Source of the DNA: Croceibacterium_B sp963783195
GTDB lineage: Bacteria; Pseudomonadota; Alphaproteobacteria; Sphingomonadales; Sphingomonadaceae
Length of the DNA: 64,000 bases
Direction of reading: 5' to 3'
Assembly: GCA_963783195.1 (NCBI GenBank)
Contig: CAWAMV010000003.1
Location: forward strand, 62,001-126,000
Part shown: positions 9,199 to 15,847 of the stretch, one piece after another
How the letters are laid out: each line of letters begins with the position of its first letter
Numbering within the stretch: position 1 is the stretch's first letter
Position numbers and translations under genes: made by a program
Notes under the pieces: generated by a model
What the model was told of the DNA's origin: nothing
Seen by the model: only the letters and a program-made list of their open reading frames with translations
Databases searched by the model: none

Positions 9199-9690
9199 GT
9201 GAGCCGCAAGTCCTCCTTCCCGCCGGTCGTCCGGCACGACACGCGGGTTCTCGTCCTCGGGAGCTTGCCGGGCGAGAGGTCGCTCGCGGCGCAGCGCTAT
9301 TACGCTCATCCGCAGAATCGCTTCTGGCGCCTCGTGGGCGAGGCGATCGGGCAGGACATCGAGCCGCTCGGCTACGAAGCCCGGCTCACCGCCCTGCTCG
9401 ATGCCGGGATCGGCCTGTGGGATACGGTTGCCTCGGCCCGGCGGGAGGGCAGTCTCGATGCGGCGATTCGCCAAGCCGAGCACAATCCCCTGGCCGACCT
9501 GGTCGCCACCCTGCCCGCCTTGCGCGCGGTCGCCTTCAATGGCGCGACTGCGGCCAGGATCGGGCAGCCGCTCCTGGCCGGGAGCGGTCTCGCGCTGCTG
9601 CCACTCCCCTCCTCAAGCCCGGCCTATGCCGCCATGCCTTATGGCGAGAAAGCCCGCCTGTGGCGGCAAATAGGCGAATTCCTGTGCTGA
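9199..9690 (+). CDS. DNA-deoxyinosine / hypoxanthine-DNA glycosylase (UDG superfamily)
   Basis: A 163-residue member of the uracil-DNA-glycosylase superfamily. VLVLGSLPGERSLAAQRYYA near the N-terminus is the altered motif 1 of the family described as hypoxanthine-DNA glycosylases, followed by HPQNRFWRLVG. AVAFNGATAARI and LLPLPSSSPAYA supply the later substrate-binding motifs. It should excise deaminated bases (hypoxanthine, perhaps uracil) from DNA. The GTG start gives MSRKSSFPPV, and no better start lies downstream before motif 1. A U/T-rich stretch and TGCTAG lie just upstream. Substrate is inferred from family. Confidence 0.8.
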   Translation: MSRKSSFPPVVRHDTRVLVLGSLPGERSLAAQRYYAHPQNRFWRLVGEAIGQDIEPLGYEARLTALLDAGIGLWDTVASARREGSLDAAIRQAEHNPLADLVATLPALRAVAFNGATAARIGQPLLAGSGLALLPLPSSSPAYAAMPYGEKARLWRQIGEFLC

Positions 9691-9730
9691 CATCTTGCGC
9701 CGGTCGCAACGCGGTTCCAAGAATCCGTCC

Positions 9731-9892
9731 ATGACCAAACGCATTCCCAACTCGGGCAAGGCCGCCATTGCCGGCGCCATCGGTTCGGCCGCCGTTGCCG
9801 CGGCGCTGCTCTATGCCAATCGCCGCAAGAAGAAGCACGAGCCCGAACAGCTCCCCCCCATCCCCTCGGGCGAAGCGCCGGAGACGGACTGA
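9731..9892 (+). CDS. Small single-pass membrane protein, unknown function
   Basis: A 53-residue protein: MTKRIPNSGK, one Ala/Gly-rich transmembrane helix (about residues 11-28), a very basic RRKKKH stop-transfer stretch, then an acidic/proline tail. Its TGA overlaps the A of the leuD ATG (TGATG), so it is probably translated with leuD. I do not recognise a family. The case for it being real is the start position, the membrane-protein pattern and the overlap. Confidence 0.6.
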   Translation: MTKRIPNSGKAAIAGAIGSAAVAAALLYANRRKKKHEPEQLPPIPSGEAPETD

Positions 9893-10497
9893 TGGAAGCC
9901 GTGCGGCACATCGAAGGCCGGGCCTATCCGTTTGGCCGCAAGAACGTCGACACCGACCTCATCATTCCCGCCGCCTGGCTCAAGACCGTCACGCGCGAGG
10001 GACTGGGCCGGGGAGCGTTCGAGGCGGTGCGGGCCGAAGGCGGCAACGTGTTCGACGACCCCGAATTCGCCGGAGCACCGATTCTCATCGCGGGCGACAA
10101 CTTCGGCTGCGGCTCGAGCCGCGAGCACGCCGCCTGGGCCCTGCTCGACATGGGCGTGAGGGCGGTGATCGCGCCCAGCTTCTCCGACATCTTCGCCGGC
10201 AACGCCTACAAGAACGGCATCGTCACCGTCGTCCTGCCGCAGGAGGCGATCGACCGGCTGCTGGAGGTCGCCCAGACCGATCCCGTCACCATCGATGTCG
10301 AGGCCCAAACGGTCACCACCCGGTTCCAGGACCGCTGGCGGTTCGAGATGGACCCGTTTCGCAAGCTGTGCCTCGTCGAAGGCAAGGACGATGTCGACAT
10401 CACGCTGGAAAGCGGCGATGCCATTGCCGACTTCGAGGCCCGGCAACGCGAGGCTCAGCCGTGGGTCGCGCGCGGCACCGGGCTTGCCGCCCGATAG
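9892..10497 (+). CDS. leuD: 3-isopropylmalate dehydratase small subunit
   Basis: Small subunit of isopropylmalate isomerase in leucine synthesis; pairs with LeuC (not in this window). The 201 residues show FGRKNVDTDLIIPAAWLK at the start, ILIAGDNFGCGSSREHAAWA at about 64-83 (the conserved swivel-domain motif), and IAPSFSDIFAGNAYKNGI. Length and order are standard. It overlaps the small membrane gene upstream by one base. Confidence 0.97.
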   Translation: MEAVRHIEGRAYPFGRKNVDTDLIIPAAWLKTVTREGLGRGAFEAVRAEGGNVFDDPEFAGAPILIAGDNFGCGSSREHAAWALLDMGVRAVIAPSFSDIFAGNAYKNGIVTVVLPQEAIDRLLEVAQTDPVTIDVEAQTVTTRFQDRWRFEMDPFRKLCLVEGKDDVDITLESGDAIADFEARQREAQPWVARGTGLAAR

Positions 10498-10561
10498 CGC
10501 TTGGCGCTAACGCCGGGGCGAGATTAGAATACGCCGCAGGCATTTTGGGGAAACAACAGCG

Positions 10562-10885
10562 ATGACCGATTTCAGCGACCGCGAAAAGGGCGAAGAGCGC
10601 AAGTTCGTGATGGACCAGGACAGCGCGTTCCGCGTTGCCGCGCGCCGCAACCGGCTGCTCGGCCAGTGGGCGGCCGACAAGATGGGGCTCAGCCCCGAAG
10701 AGACCGACGCCTATGCCAAGGAAGTCGTCCAGGCCGATTTCGAGGAAGTCGGCGACGAGGACGTGATCCGCAAGGTGCTGGGCGATCTGACCAGCGCCGG
10801 CTGCGAGTGCGACGAGGCGGAAATCCGCTCCATGCTCGACCGGAAAGAGGTCGAGGCACGCCGCCAGTTGATGAGCGAGTCCTGA
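10562..10885 (+). CDS. ATP synthase inhibitor zeta subunit (DUF1476)
   Basis: A 107-residue alphaproteobacterial protein that inhibits the F1Fo-ATPase by inserting its N-terminus at a catalytic interface, a role established for the Paracoccus homologue. Typical features: MTDFSDREKGEERKFVMDQD (the inhibitory N-terminal helix), FRVAARRNRLLGQWAADKMG and a C-terminal four-helix region. Its stop TGA opens an unusual chain of stop/start overlaps leading to bolA. Presence of this gene is itself evidence for an alphaproteobacterium. Confidence 0.92.
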   Translation: MTDFSDREKGEERKFVMDQDSAFRVAARRNRLLGQWAADKMGLSPEETDAYAKEVVQADFEEVGDEDVIRKVLGDLTSAGCECDEAEIRSMLDRKEVEARRQLMSES

Positions 10886-10920
10886 TGGCCCGGGGTTTTT
10901 CCTGATGGCCCGGAGTATTT
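10881..10920 (+). repeat. 20-bp tandem duplication carrying stop/start overlaps
   Basis: CCTGATGGCCCGGGGTTTTT (10881-10900) is repeated as CCTGATGGCCCGGAGTATTT (10901-10920), two mismatches; a third, diverged GTTGATGGCC follows. Each copy contains TGATG. The first TGA ends the zeta gene, its overlapping ATG opens a six-codon frame (MARGFS) that ends in the next TGATG, which opens MARSIC, which ends at 10923-10925 on the TGATG whose ATG starts bolA. Confidence 0.9.
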
Positions 10921-10924
10921 GTTG

Positions 10925-11158
10925 ATGGCCATGCCGGCTGCCGAGATCGAGGCGCTGATCAAGACCGCCCTGCCCGACGCCGAGGTCGAGATCCGCGATC
11001 TTGCCGGTGACGGCGACCATTACGCCGCGCATGTCGTGAGTGGCGCTTTCGCGGGGAAGAGCCGCGTCGCGCAGCACAAGCTGGTCTACGATGCGCTCGG
11101 CGGGCGCATGGGCGGCGAACTCCACGCCTTGCAACTGACCACCGCCGTCCCCAACTGA
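10925..11158 (+). CDS. bolA: BolA family protein
   Basis: A 77-residue BolA/YrbA-type protein: MPAAEIEALIKTALPDAEVEI, then HYAAHVVSGAFAGKSRVAQHKLVYDAL with the C-terminal conserved His (HALQL). BolA proteins form [2Fe-2S]-bridged complexes with monothiol glutaredoxins. The grxD-type gene 36 bases downstream strongly supports that pairing here. The ATG at 10925 is chosen because it overlaps the preceding TGA; an internal ATG lies two codons later. Confidence 0.92.
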   Translation: MAMPAAEIEALIKTALPDAEVEIRDLAGDGDHYAAHVVSGAFAGKSRVAQHKLVYDALGGRMGGELHALQLTTAVPN

Positions 11159-11194
11159 ATCTTCGAACTGAAATTCCAGCGGGACGGTAGATAA

Positions 11195-11524
11195 ATGTCC
11201 GATACCAACGAACGCCTCACCGGCATCGTCAACAGCAACGATGTCGTCCTCTTCATGAAGGGCACGCCGCTCTTCCCCCAGTGCGGCTTCTCCAGCCGCG
11301 CGGTGGCGATCCTCGACCACTGCGGCATCGCCTACGAGAGCGTCGACGTGCTGCAGGACATGGAAGTGCGCCAGGGCATCAAGGCGTTCTCCGACTGGCC
11401 GACGATCCCCCAGCTTTACGTGAAAGGGGAATTCGTCGGCGGCAGCGACATCATGATGGAAATGTACGAAGCCGGCGAACTCCAGCAGCTGCTCGACGAA
11501 AAGCAGGTCGCGAAGGCTTCCTAG
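11195..11524 (+). CDS. grxD: Monothiol glutaredoxin (Grx4/GrxD family)
   Basis: A 109-residue CGFS-type glutaredoxin, which carries and delivers [2Fe-2S] clusters rather than reducing disulfides. The active site PQCGFSSRAV is at about residues 27-36, the glutathione-binding WPTIPQLYVKGEFVGGSDI near 68-86. It follows bolA in what is probably one transcript with the zeta gene, linking Fe-S/iron sensing and ATP synthase control by location only. A hairpin follows the stop. Confidence 0.95.
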   Translation: MSDTNERLTGIVNSNDVVLFMKGTPLFPQCGFSSRAVAILDHCGIAYESVDVLQDMEVRQGIKAFSDWPTIPQLYVKGEFVGGSDIMMEMYEAGELQQLLDEKQVAKAS

Positions 11525-11530
11525 GTTTTT

Positions 11531-11552
11531 CGAACCCGCATCCGCGGGTTCG
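11531..11552 (+). terminator. Strong hairpin after grxD
   Basis: CGAACCCGC and GCGGGTTCG form a perfect 9-bp stem with loop ATCC, starting 7 bases past the grxD stop. Only a weak TCCTCGTT follows, and the T-run lies on the 5' side, so it is a terminator-like stem rather than a classic intrinsic terminator. Confidence 0.5.
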
Positions 11553-11837
11553 TCCTCGTTAGACGTTTATGCTTCGCTGCGGAGCGGAGAGAATAGCTGC
11601 GAGGATGCGACCGCGGGGGCGGTCGCGCAGGGCAAGAGATCCGGAAGTTCTTCGGGGAGGCGGGATCCGGAGACTTGGGGGGGACCAGATGAGGACCCCG
11701 CCTCGTTCGAAGACGGAACCTACTTTGCACACCCCGTGCCAGTTTCACGAAACGCCGGCTTTCCGCGCCAGACGATGGTTGACGAAATCCTAACGATGCC
11801 GGCCGGTGTAAGATTTCCCGACGGTTTCGCGAAAATC
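11553..11837. other. Intergenic stretch without a convincing gene
   Basis: Between grxD and tRNA-Arg. Short open frames exist on both strands, but they are Arg/Pro-rich, lack ribosome-binding sites and resemble nothing known. A perfect stem GCGACCGC/GCGGTCGC with loop GGGG lies at 11607-11626. No promoter can be called with confidence; the tRNA is on the - strand, so this is downstream of it. Confidence 0.6.
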
Positions 11838-11914
11838 TGGCGCGCCCGGCAGGATTCGAACCTGCGGCCCCAGACTTAGAAGGTCCGTGCTCTATCCAGC
11901 TGAGCTACGGGCGC
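11838..11914 (-). tRNA. tRNA-Arg (anticodon UCU)
   Basis: Read on the - strand, a 77-nt cloverleaf: acceptor GCGCCCG/CGGGCGC, D-arm GCTCAGCTGGATAGAGC, anticodon stem CGGAC/GTCTG with loop CTTCTAA (anticodon TCT), T-arm GCAGGTTCGAATCCTGC, discriminator G and an encoded CCA. Confidence 0.97.
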
Positions 11915-11973
11915 GCACGCGGGGCTCATAGCGTGCTTTCCTGCCGCTGTGAATCGGGTTACCTCATCGGTCC

Positions 11974-12714
11974 ATGACGGGGCACATCGAGCGGGTCGAC
12001 GGCACGACCGGGGCGCGGGCACAGTTCCGCTATTTCGAATACATCATGGCCGCGTTCGTCGCGATCCTGCTGCTGTCGAACATCATCGGCGCGAGCAAAC
12101 CGAGCTATATCCCCTTGCCGGGCGGCGGACATTGGTCGTTTGGCGCCGGCGTGCTGTTCTTCCCGGTGAGCTACATCATCGGTGACGTGCTCACCGAGGT
12201 CTACGGCTATGCCCACGCGCGACGGGTGATCTGGACCGGCTTTGCGGCGCTGGTGTTCATGGCCTTCATGGCCGCCGTGGTCGTCGCCCTTCCGCCAGCG
12301 GCCGACTGGCCGGGGCAACCTGCTTACGAGTTCGTGTTCGGCAACTCGTGGCGCATCGTGCTGGCGTCGATGGTCGCCTTCTGGGCGGGCGAGTTCGCCA
12401 ATTCATTCGTGCTGGCGCGCATGAAGATCTGGACGGGGGGCAGGTACCTGTGGACCCGGACGATCGGTTCGACGGTGGTCGGCCAAGGGCTCGACAGCCT
12501 GATCTTCTACCCGCTGGCGTTCTACGGGCTTGCCGGGTGGCCGATCGAGCAGCTGTGGCAGGTCGTCATCTCGCAGTGGATCATAAAGACGGCGTGGGAA
12601 GCGATCCTCACGCCGGTTACCTACATGGTGGTCAATTTCCTGAAGCGGCGCGAGGGGGTCGAGGTGTTCGATACCGACACCGATTTTTCCCCCTTCGCCC
12701 ATTCCTCCAGCTAG
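11974..12714 (+). CDS. Queuosine precursor transporter (YhhQ/QPTR family)
   Basis: Inner-membrane protein of 246 residues with about six transmembrane segments. Family motifs include LLLSNIIGASKP in the first helix, FFPVSYIIGDVLTEVYGYAHARRVIW, and GEFANSFVLARMKIWTGGR through WTRTIGSTVVGQGLDS. The E. coli homologue imports preQ0/preQ1, precursors of the tRNA base queuosine. The presence of queF at about 28 kb agrees with queuosine metabolism. The ATG at 11974 is the first plausible start after tRNA-Arg. Confidence 0.88.
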   Translation: MTGHIERVDGTTGARAQFRYFEYIMAAFVAILLLSNIIGASKPSYIPLPGGGHWSFGAGVLFFPVSYIIGDVLTEVYGYAHARRVIWTGFAALVFMAFMAAVVVALPPAADWPGQPAYEFVFGNSWRIVLASMVAFWAGEFANSFVLARMKIWTGGRYLWTRTIGSTVVGQGLDSLIFYPLAFYGLAGWPIEQLWQVVISQWIIKTAWEAILTPVTYMVVNFLKRREGVEVFDTDTDFSPFAHSSS

Positions 12715-12738
12715 CTCGCGGGAGCTTCCCGCGGATTG

Positions 12739-12951
12739 TCAGTCCGCGAGAAGTCCGATCGCGAAGTACACCGGGATCAGCAGGCCGACGCCGGCGATCG
12801 TGCCGATCACGAAGATCAGGCGCCAGGTCAGCGGGTCGAGCCCGAACGAGTTGGCGAGCCCGGCGCAAACGCCCATCAGCTTGCCGTTGTCCTTGTCGAG
12901 GCGGAAGCCCTTGGCCGGGACGCCGCCGTTATGGTTGCCGACCTGGTTCAC
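12739..12951 (-). CDS. PspC domain protein
   Basis: A 70-residue PspC-type membrane protein: FRLDKDNGKLMGVCAGLANS, then FGLDPLTWRLIFVIGTIAGVG and one long or two short membrane helices. PspC proteins act in envelope-stress responses, but stand-alone short versions are common and uncharacterised. The GTG start overlaps the TGA of the 42-codon gene upstream (GTGA), so the two form a tight pair. Confidence 0.85.
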   Translation of the reverse strand: MNQVGNHNGGVPAKGFRLDKDNGKLMGVCAGLANSFGLDPLTWRLIFVIGTIAGVGLLIPVYFAIGLLAD

Positions 12952-13076
12952 GCCACCATCCCCGAAACGATCTGAGCCGACGGAGTCGAGAAGCTCGCGA
13001 CGAGGAGGAACGCGGTCATGCCCATGGCTGCGAACAGCGCGGCGGCACGGTTGGCGAAAGTCGAAAAAGCAGTCAT
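12948..13076 (-). CDS. 42-residue membrane protein upstream of pspC
   Basis: The frame begins MTAFSTFANRAAALFAAMGM, runs through a hydrophobic TAFLLVASFS and ends IVSGMVA. It has one predicted membrane helix and possibly a signal-peptide-like end. An AGGGAA ribosome-binding site lies upstream, and the stop overlaps the pspC start by four bases. It is an unrecognised small protein, supported by the overlap and the membrane pattern rather than by homology. Confidence 0.6.
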   Translation of the reverse strand: MTAFSTFANRAAALFAAMGMTAFLLVASFSTPSAQIVSGMVA

Positions 13077-13199
13077 CTCATGTTCCCTTCAATCTTTGCG
13101 GGGGACCTTTCCACCCGATGAACAATACTCTGCATAGGCCGTGCCAAACTCGAAAAACCGCAGAATTCCGCCATTTTCGCAATTTCAACTCGACGCAAC

Positions 13200-13221
13200 A
13201 TTCGGAAAGAATGCTCCGAAT
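13200..13221. promoter_or_regulatory. Inverted repeat upstream of recF and the small pspC operon
   Basis: ATTCGGA (13200-13206) and TCCGAAT (13215-13221) form a perfect 7-bp inverted repeat spaced by 8 bases, in the 222-base divergent region. It could be an operator for either direction. No known regulator is recognised. Confidence 0.35.
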
Positions 13222-13298
13222 TGGGAATTTCCACCAAGGTTAGGCCAGTAAAGATTGGCATGGCCCGGCAGCACCCACTCGCCTAGTCCCACGGTTTC

Positions 13299-14384
13299 AT
13301 GGCGCTCGACCGGATCACCCTCGAAAGCTTTCGCAACCACGCGCTTACCCGGCTCGACGGGAGCGCGAAGCTCAACCTGCTGTTCGGCGAAAACGGGGCG
13401 GGCAAGACCAACATACTCGAAGCCCTTTCGCTGCTCGCGCCGGGCCGCGGGTTGCGGCGGGCCACGCTGGGCGAGATGGCCGGCAATCACGGCCATGGAG
13501 GCTTCGCGGTGAGCGCGGCGCTCGACAAGAGCGACGGCGGCGAGCCGGTCAGGCTCGGCACCGGCACGCGGCCCGACAATCCGGCCCGGCGGCTGGTCCA
13601 GGTCAACGGCGCCGAAGCGAGCGCGATCTCGCTCGGCGAGTGGCTCGCGGTCGGCTGGCTGACGCCGACGATGGACGGCCTTTTCACCGCCAGCGCGGGT
13701 GAGCGGAGGCGCTACATGGACCGGCTCGCCGTCGCGCTCGACCCCGGCCACGCCCGCGCCGCCTCGCGCTACGAGGCCGCGCTGCGCGAACGCAATCGCC
13801 TGCTGTCGGCCGAGGACGAGCCGGACCCGGCCTGGCTCGGTTCGCTCGAGAACCAGCTGGCCGAGGCCGGCGCGATGCTGGCAGCCGGACGCGCCTCGCT
13901 CGTCGTTGCGCTGACCGGGGCGCTGGCCGAATTGCCCGAACGCCCCTTCGCCCGCCCGGAACTCGCCTACGCCCCCGGCGGCCCGCCCGAACGCGAGGCG
14001 CTCGCCGCCGAACTTGCCCGCCAGCGCCCGCGCGACCGGGCGGCGCAGCGCACCCTCACAGGCCCGCACCGCGACGACCTGGCGGTGACCATGGCCGGCA
14101 AGCAGGCCCCTGCGGCGAGTTGTTCGACCGGCGAGCAGAAGGCCATGCTGATCGCCCTCACCCTCGCCCACGCCGAGCTCGCCGCGAAAGGGCGCCCGGG
14201 CGTCCTCCTGCTCGACGAGGTCGCCGCCCACCTCGACCCCGTCAGGCGCGATGCGCTGTTCGATCGGCTGAGAGAGGGCGCGGCGCAGGTCTGGCTGACC
14301 GGCACCGAGCGCGCGCCATTCCAGGGCATTCTGGGCGAAGCGGCCGTCTGGCGGATCACCGGCGGGACGGTGGAGCGGGTCTAG
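13299..14384 (+). CDS. recF: DNA replication and repair protein RecF
   Basis: SMC-like ATPase that helps load RecA at gapped DNA. The 361 residues have Walker A GENGAGKTN near 34-42, LGEWLAVGWLTPTMDGLF, the GPHRDDLAV motif, the ABC signature STGEQKAMLIALTLAHAEL and Walker B PGVLLLDEVAAHLD near the C-terminus. It is here without dnaA or dnaN, as is usual in alphaproteobacteria. The ATG at 13299 gives the canonical MALDRITLESFRNH. Confidence 0.96.
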   Translation: MALDRITLESFRNHALTRLDGSAKLNLLFGENGAGKTNILEALSLLAPGRGLRRATLGEMAGNHGHGGFAVSAALDKSDGGEPVRLGTGTRPDNPARRLVQVNGAEASAISLGEWLAVGWLTPTMDGLFTASAGERRRYMDRLAVALDPGHARAASRYEAALRERNRLLSAEDEPDPAWLGSLENQLAEAGAMLAAGRASLVVALTGALAELPERPFARPELAYAPGGPPEREALAAELARQRPRDRAAQRTLTGPHRDDLAVTMAGKQAPAASCSTGEQKAMLIALTLAHAELAAKGRPGVLLLDEVAAHLDPVRRDALFDRLREGAAQVWLTGTERAPFQGILGEAAVWRITGGTVERV

Positions 14385-14387
14385 GGC

Positions 14388-15098
14388 TCACTCGTCCGGC
14401 AAGGCCCCGGCCACCGTGTCGACCGTCGCCGCGACCATCTTTTCCACCCCTGCGGCCGTCGGATGGATCCGGTCTGCCAGGCGCAGCTTCGGATCGAAGG
14501 CGACCGGCTCCATGAAGAACGGCACGAGCCGCGCGCCATACTGCTTCGCAAGGTCCGGATACATGCCATCGAACGCCGCCTGGTATTCGGGCCCCGCATT
14601 GGGCGGCGCGCGCATTCCATAGAGCACGACCGGCACGCCGCGCTTGTCGAGCTCGTCGAGGATCGCCGCGAGGTTGGCCCGCGCCTCTTCGGGCGAGAGC
14701 CCGCGCAGGAGATCGTTGCCGCCCAGCTCGACCAGGGCGAGATCGGGGGTGCGCTCCATCGCGTCGAGCACGAAAGCGATGCGCTGCAGCCCGCCCGCGG
14801 TGGTGTCGCCCGAAACGCCAGCATCGGCCACCCGGGCATCGATCCCGCGTGCGCGCAAAGCGGCCTGCAGCTTCTCGGGATAGCCCTCGTTCTCGGCAAG
14901 GCCGTAACCTGCAAACAGGCTGTCGCCGAACGCCAGGATGCGTCTCTCTGGACCGGCGACCTGCGCAGCCTGCGCTGCTCCCGCTTCGGCCCCTGCTTCG
15001 GCCCCCGCACGGCTCGTCGCCTCGGGCGCAGGTGGCGCCGCGTCGCCGCAGCCGGCCAGCGTCAGCGCGACCACGAGGGGCCAAAAGCGACAAATCAT
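14388..15098 (-). CDS. tesA: SGNH/GDSL arylesterase, TesA-like lipoprotein
   Basis: Periplasmic lysophospholipase/thioesterase-type hydrolase. I chose the ATG with AAGGAG nine bases upstream, giving MICRFWPLVVALTLAGC: a lipoprotein signal with lipobox LAGC. After an Ala/Glu linker come the SGNH blocks AFGDSLFAGYGL (nucleophile Ser), DAGVSGDTTAGG, LVELGGNDLLRG and DRIHPTAAG (catalytic Asp/His). It is divergent from an ABC ATPase/permease pair, the same arrangement as tesA | ybbA-ybbP in E. coli and many proteobacteria, which supports the name. The exact substrate is unknown. Confidence 0.88.
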   Translation of the reverse strand: MICRFWPLVVALTLAGCGDAAPPAPEATSRAGAEAGAEAGAAQAAQVAGPERRILAFGDSLFAGYGLAENEGYPEKLQAALRARGIDARVADAGVSGDTTAGGLQRIAFVLDAMERTPDLALVELGGNDLLRGLSPEEARANLAAILDELDKRGVPVVLYGMRAPPNAGPEYQAAFDGMYPDLAKQYGARLVPFFMEPVAFDPKLRLADRIHPTAAGVEKMVAATVDTVAGALPDE

Positions 15099-15146
15099 TA
15101 CGCACCGCTCCTTGTTCACCCCCCGTCCCTATGCCATCGCTGGGCG

Positions 15147-15845
15147 GTGGCAAACCCCCCGGTCATTTCCGCTCGCGACCTTCGTTTGACGCTTGGCCAG
15201 GGGGCCGCGGCGGTGGAGATCCTGCGTGGGATTGACCTCGACGTCGCGCCCGGCGAGACTCTCGCGCTGCTTGGCCCCTCGGGCTCGGGCAAGAGCTCGC
15301 TCATGGCCGTCCTCACCGGGCTGGAACGCGCGAGCTCCGGTTCGCTGCGCGTGGCGGGGGAGGATTTTGCCGCGCTGGACGAAGACGCCCTGGCGCTCGC
15401 CCGACGCGGCCGCATCGGCGTGGTCCTGCAGGCGTTCCACCTGCTACCGACAATGACCGCGCAGGAAAACGTCGCCACCCCGCTCGAGCTTGCCGGCGAG
15501 AAGGATGCCTGGGCCCGCGCCGGCGAGGAACTGTCCGCCGTCGGCCTCGGCCACCGGCTCGACCACTATCCGGCGCAGCTTTCCGGCGGCGAGCAGCAGC
15601 GCGTCGCCATCGCCCGCGCCATTGTCCCGCGTCCGCCGCTGGTGTTTGCCGACGAGCCGACCGGCAACCTCGACGCCGCCACCGGCGGGACCGTGGCCGA
15701 CCTGCTCTTCGCCCGCCGGGCCGAGACCGGGGCAACGCTGGTCGTCATCACCCACGATCCCGCCCTGGCTGAACGCTGCGCCCGCGTGGTGACGCTGGCC
15801 GACGGGCAGATCGCCAGCGACCGGCCAGGCGGCGCGGGGGAATAG
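15147..15845 (+). CDS. ybbA: ABC transporter ATP-binding protein (YbbA type)
   Basis: A 232-residue LolD/MacB-like ATPase: Walker A GPSGSGKSSL, Q-loop VVLQAFHLLPTMTAQENV, signature LSGGEQQRVAIARA, Walker B LVFADEPTGNLD and a THD switch His. Its partner is the FtsX-like permease directly downstream. The pair is probably an envelope lipid or lipoprotein exporter. The GTG start gives MANPPVISARDL; the frame is open further upstream but that part overlaps tesA antisense. 48 bases separate it from tesA, so both promoters must lie there. Confidence 0.92.
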   Translation: MANPPVISARDLRLTLGQGAAAVEILRGIDLDVAPGETLALLGPSGSGKSSLMAVLTGLERASSGSLRVAGEDFAALDEDALALARRGRIGVVLQAFHLLPTMTAQENVATPLELAGEKDAWARAGEELSAVGLGHRLDHYPAQLSGGEQQRVAIARAIVPRPPLVFADEPTGNLDAATGGTVADLLFARRAETGATLVVITHDPALAERCARVVTLADGQIASDRPGGAGE

Positions 15846-15847
15846 CC

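Noticed and set aside
11569..11793. Short open frames on both strands between grxD and tRNA-Arg
   Set aside because: Arg/Pro-rich, no ribosome-binding site, no similarity; more likely non-coding.
14463..15146. N-terminal extension of the ybbA frame through the tesA region
   Set aside because: The extension is antisense to tesA and has no homology; the ABC domain starts after the GTG at 15147.
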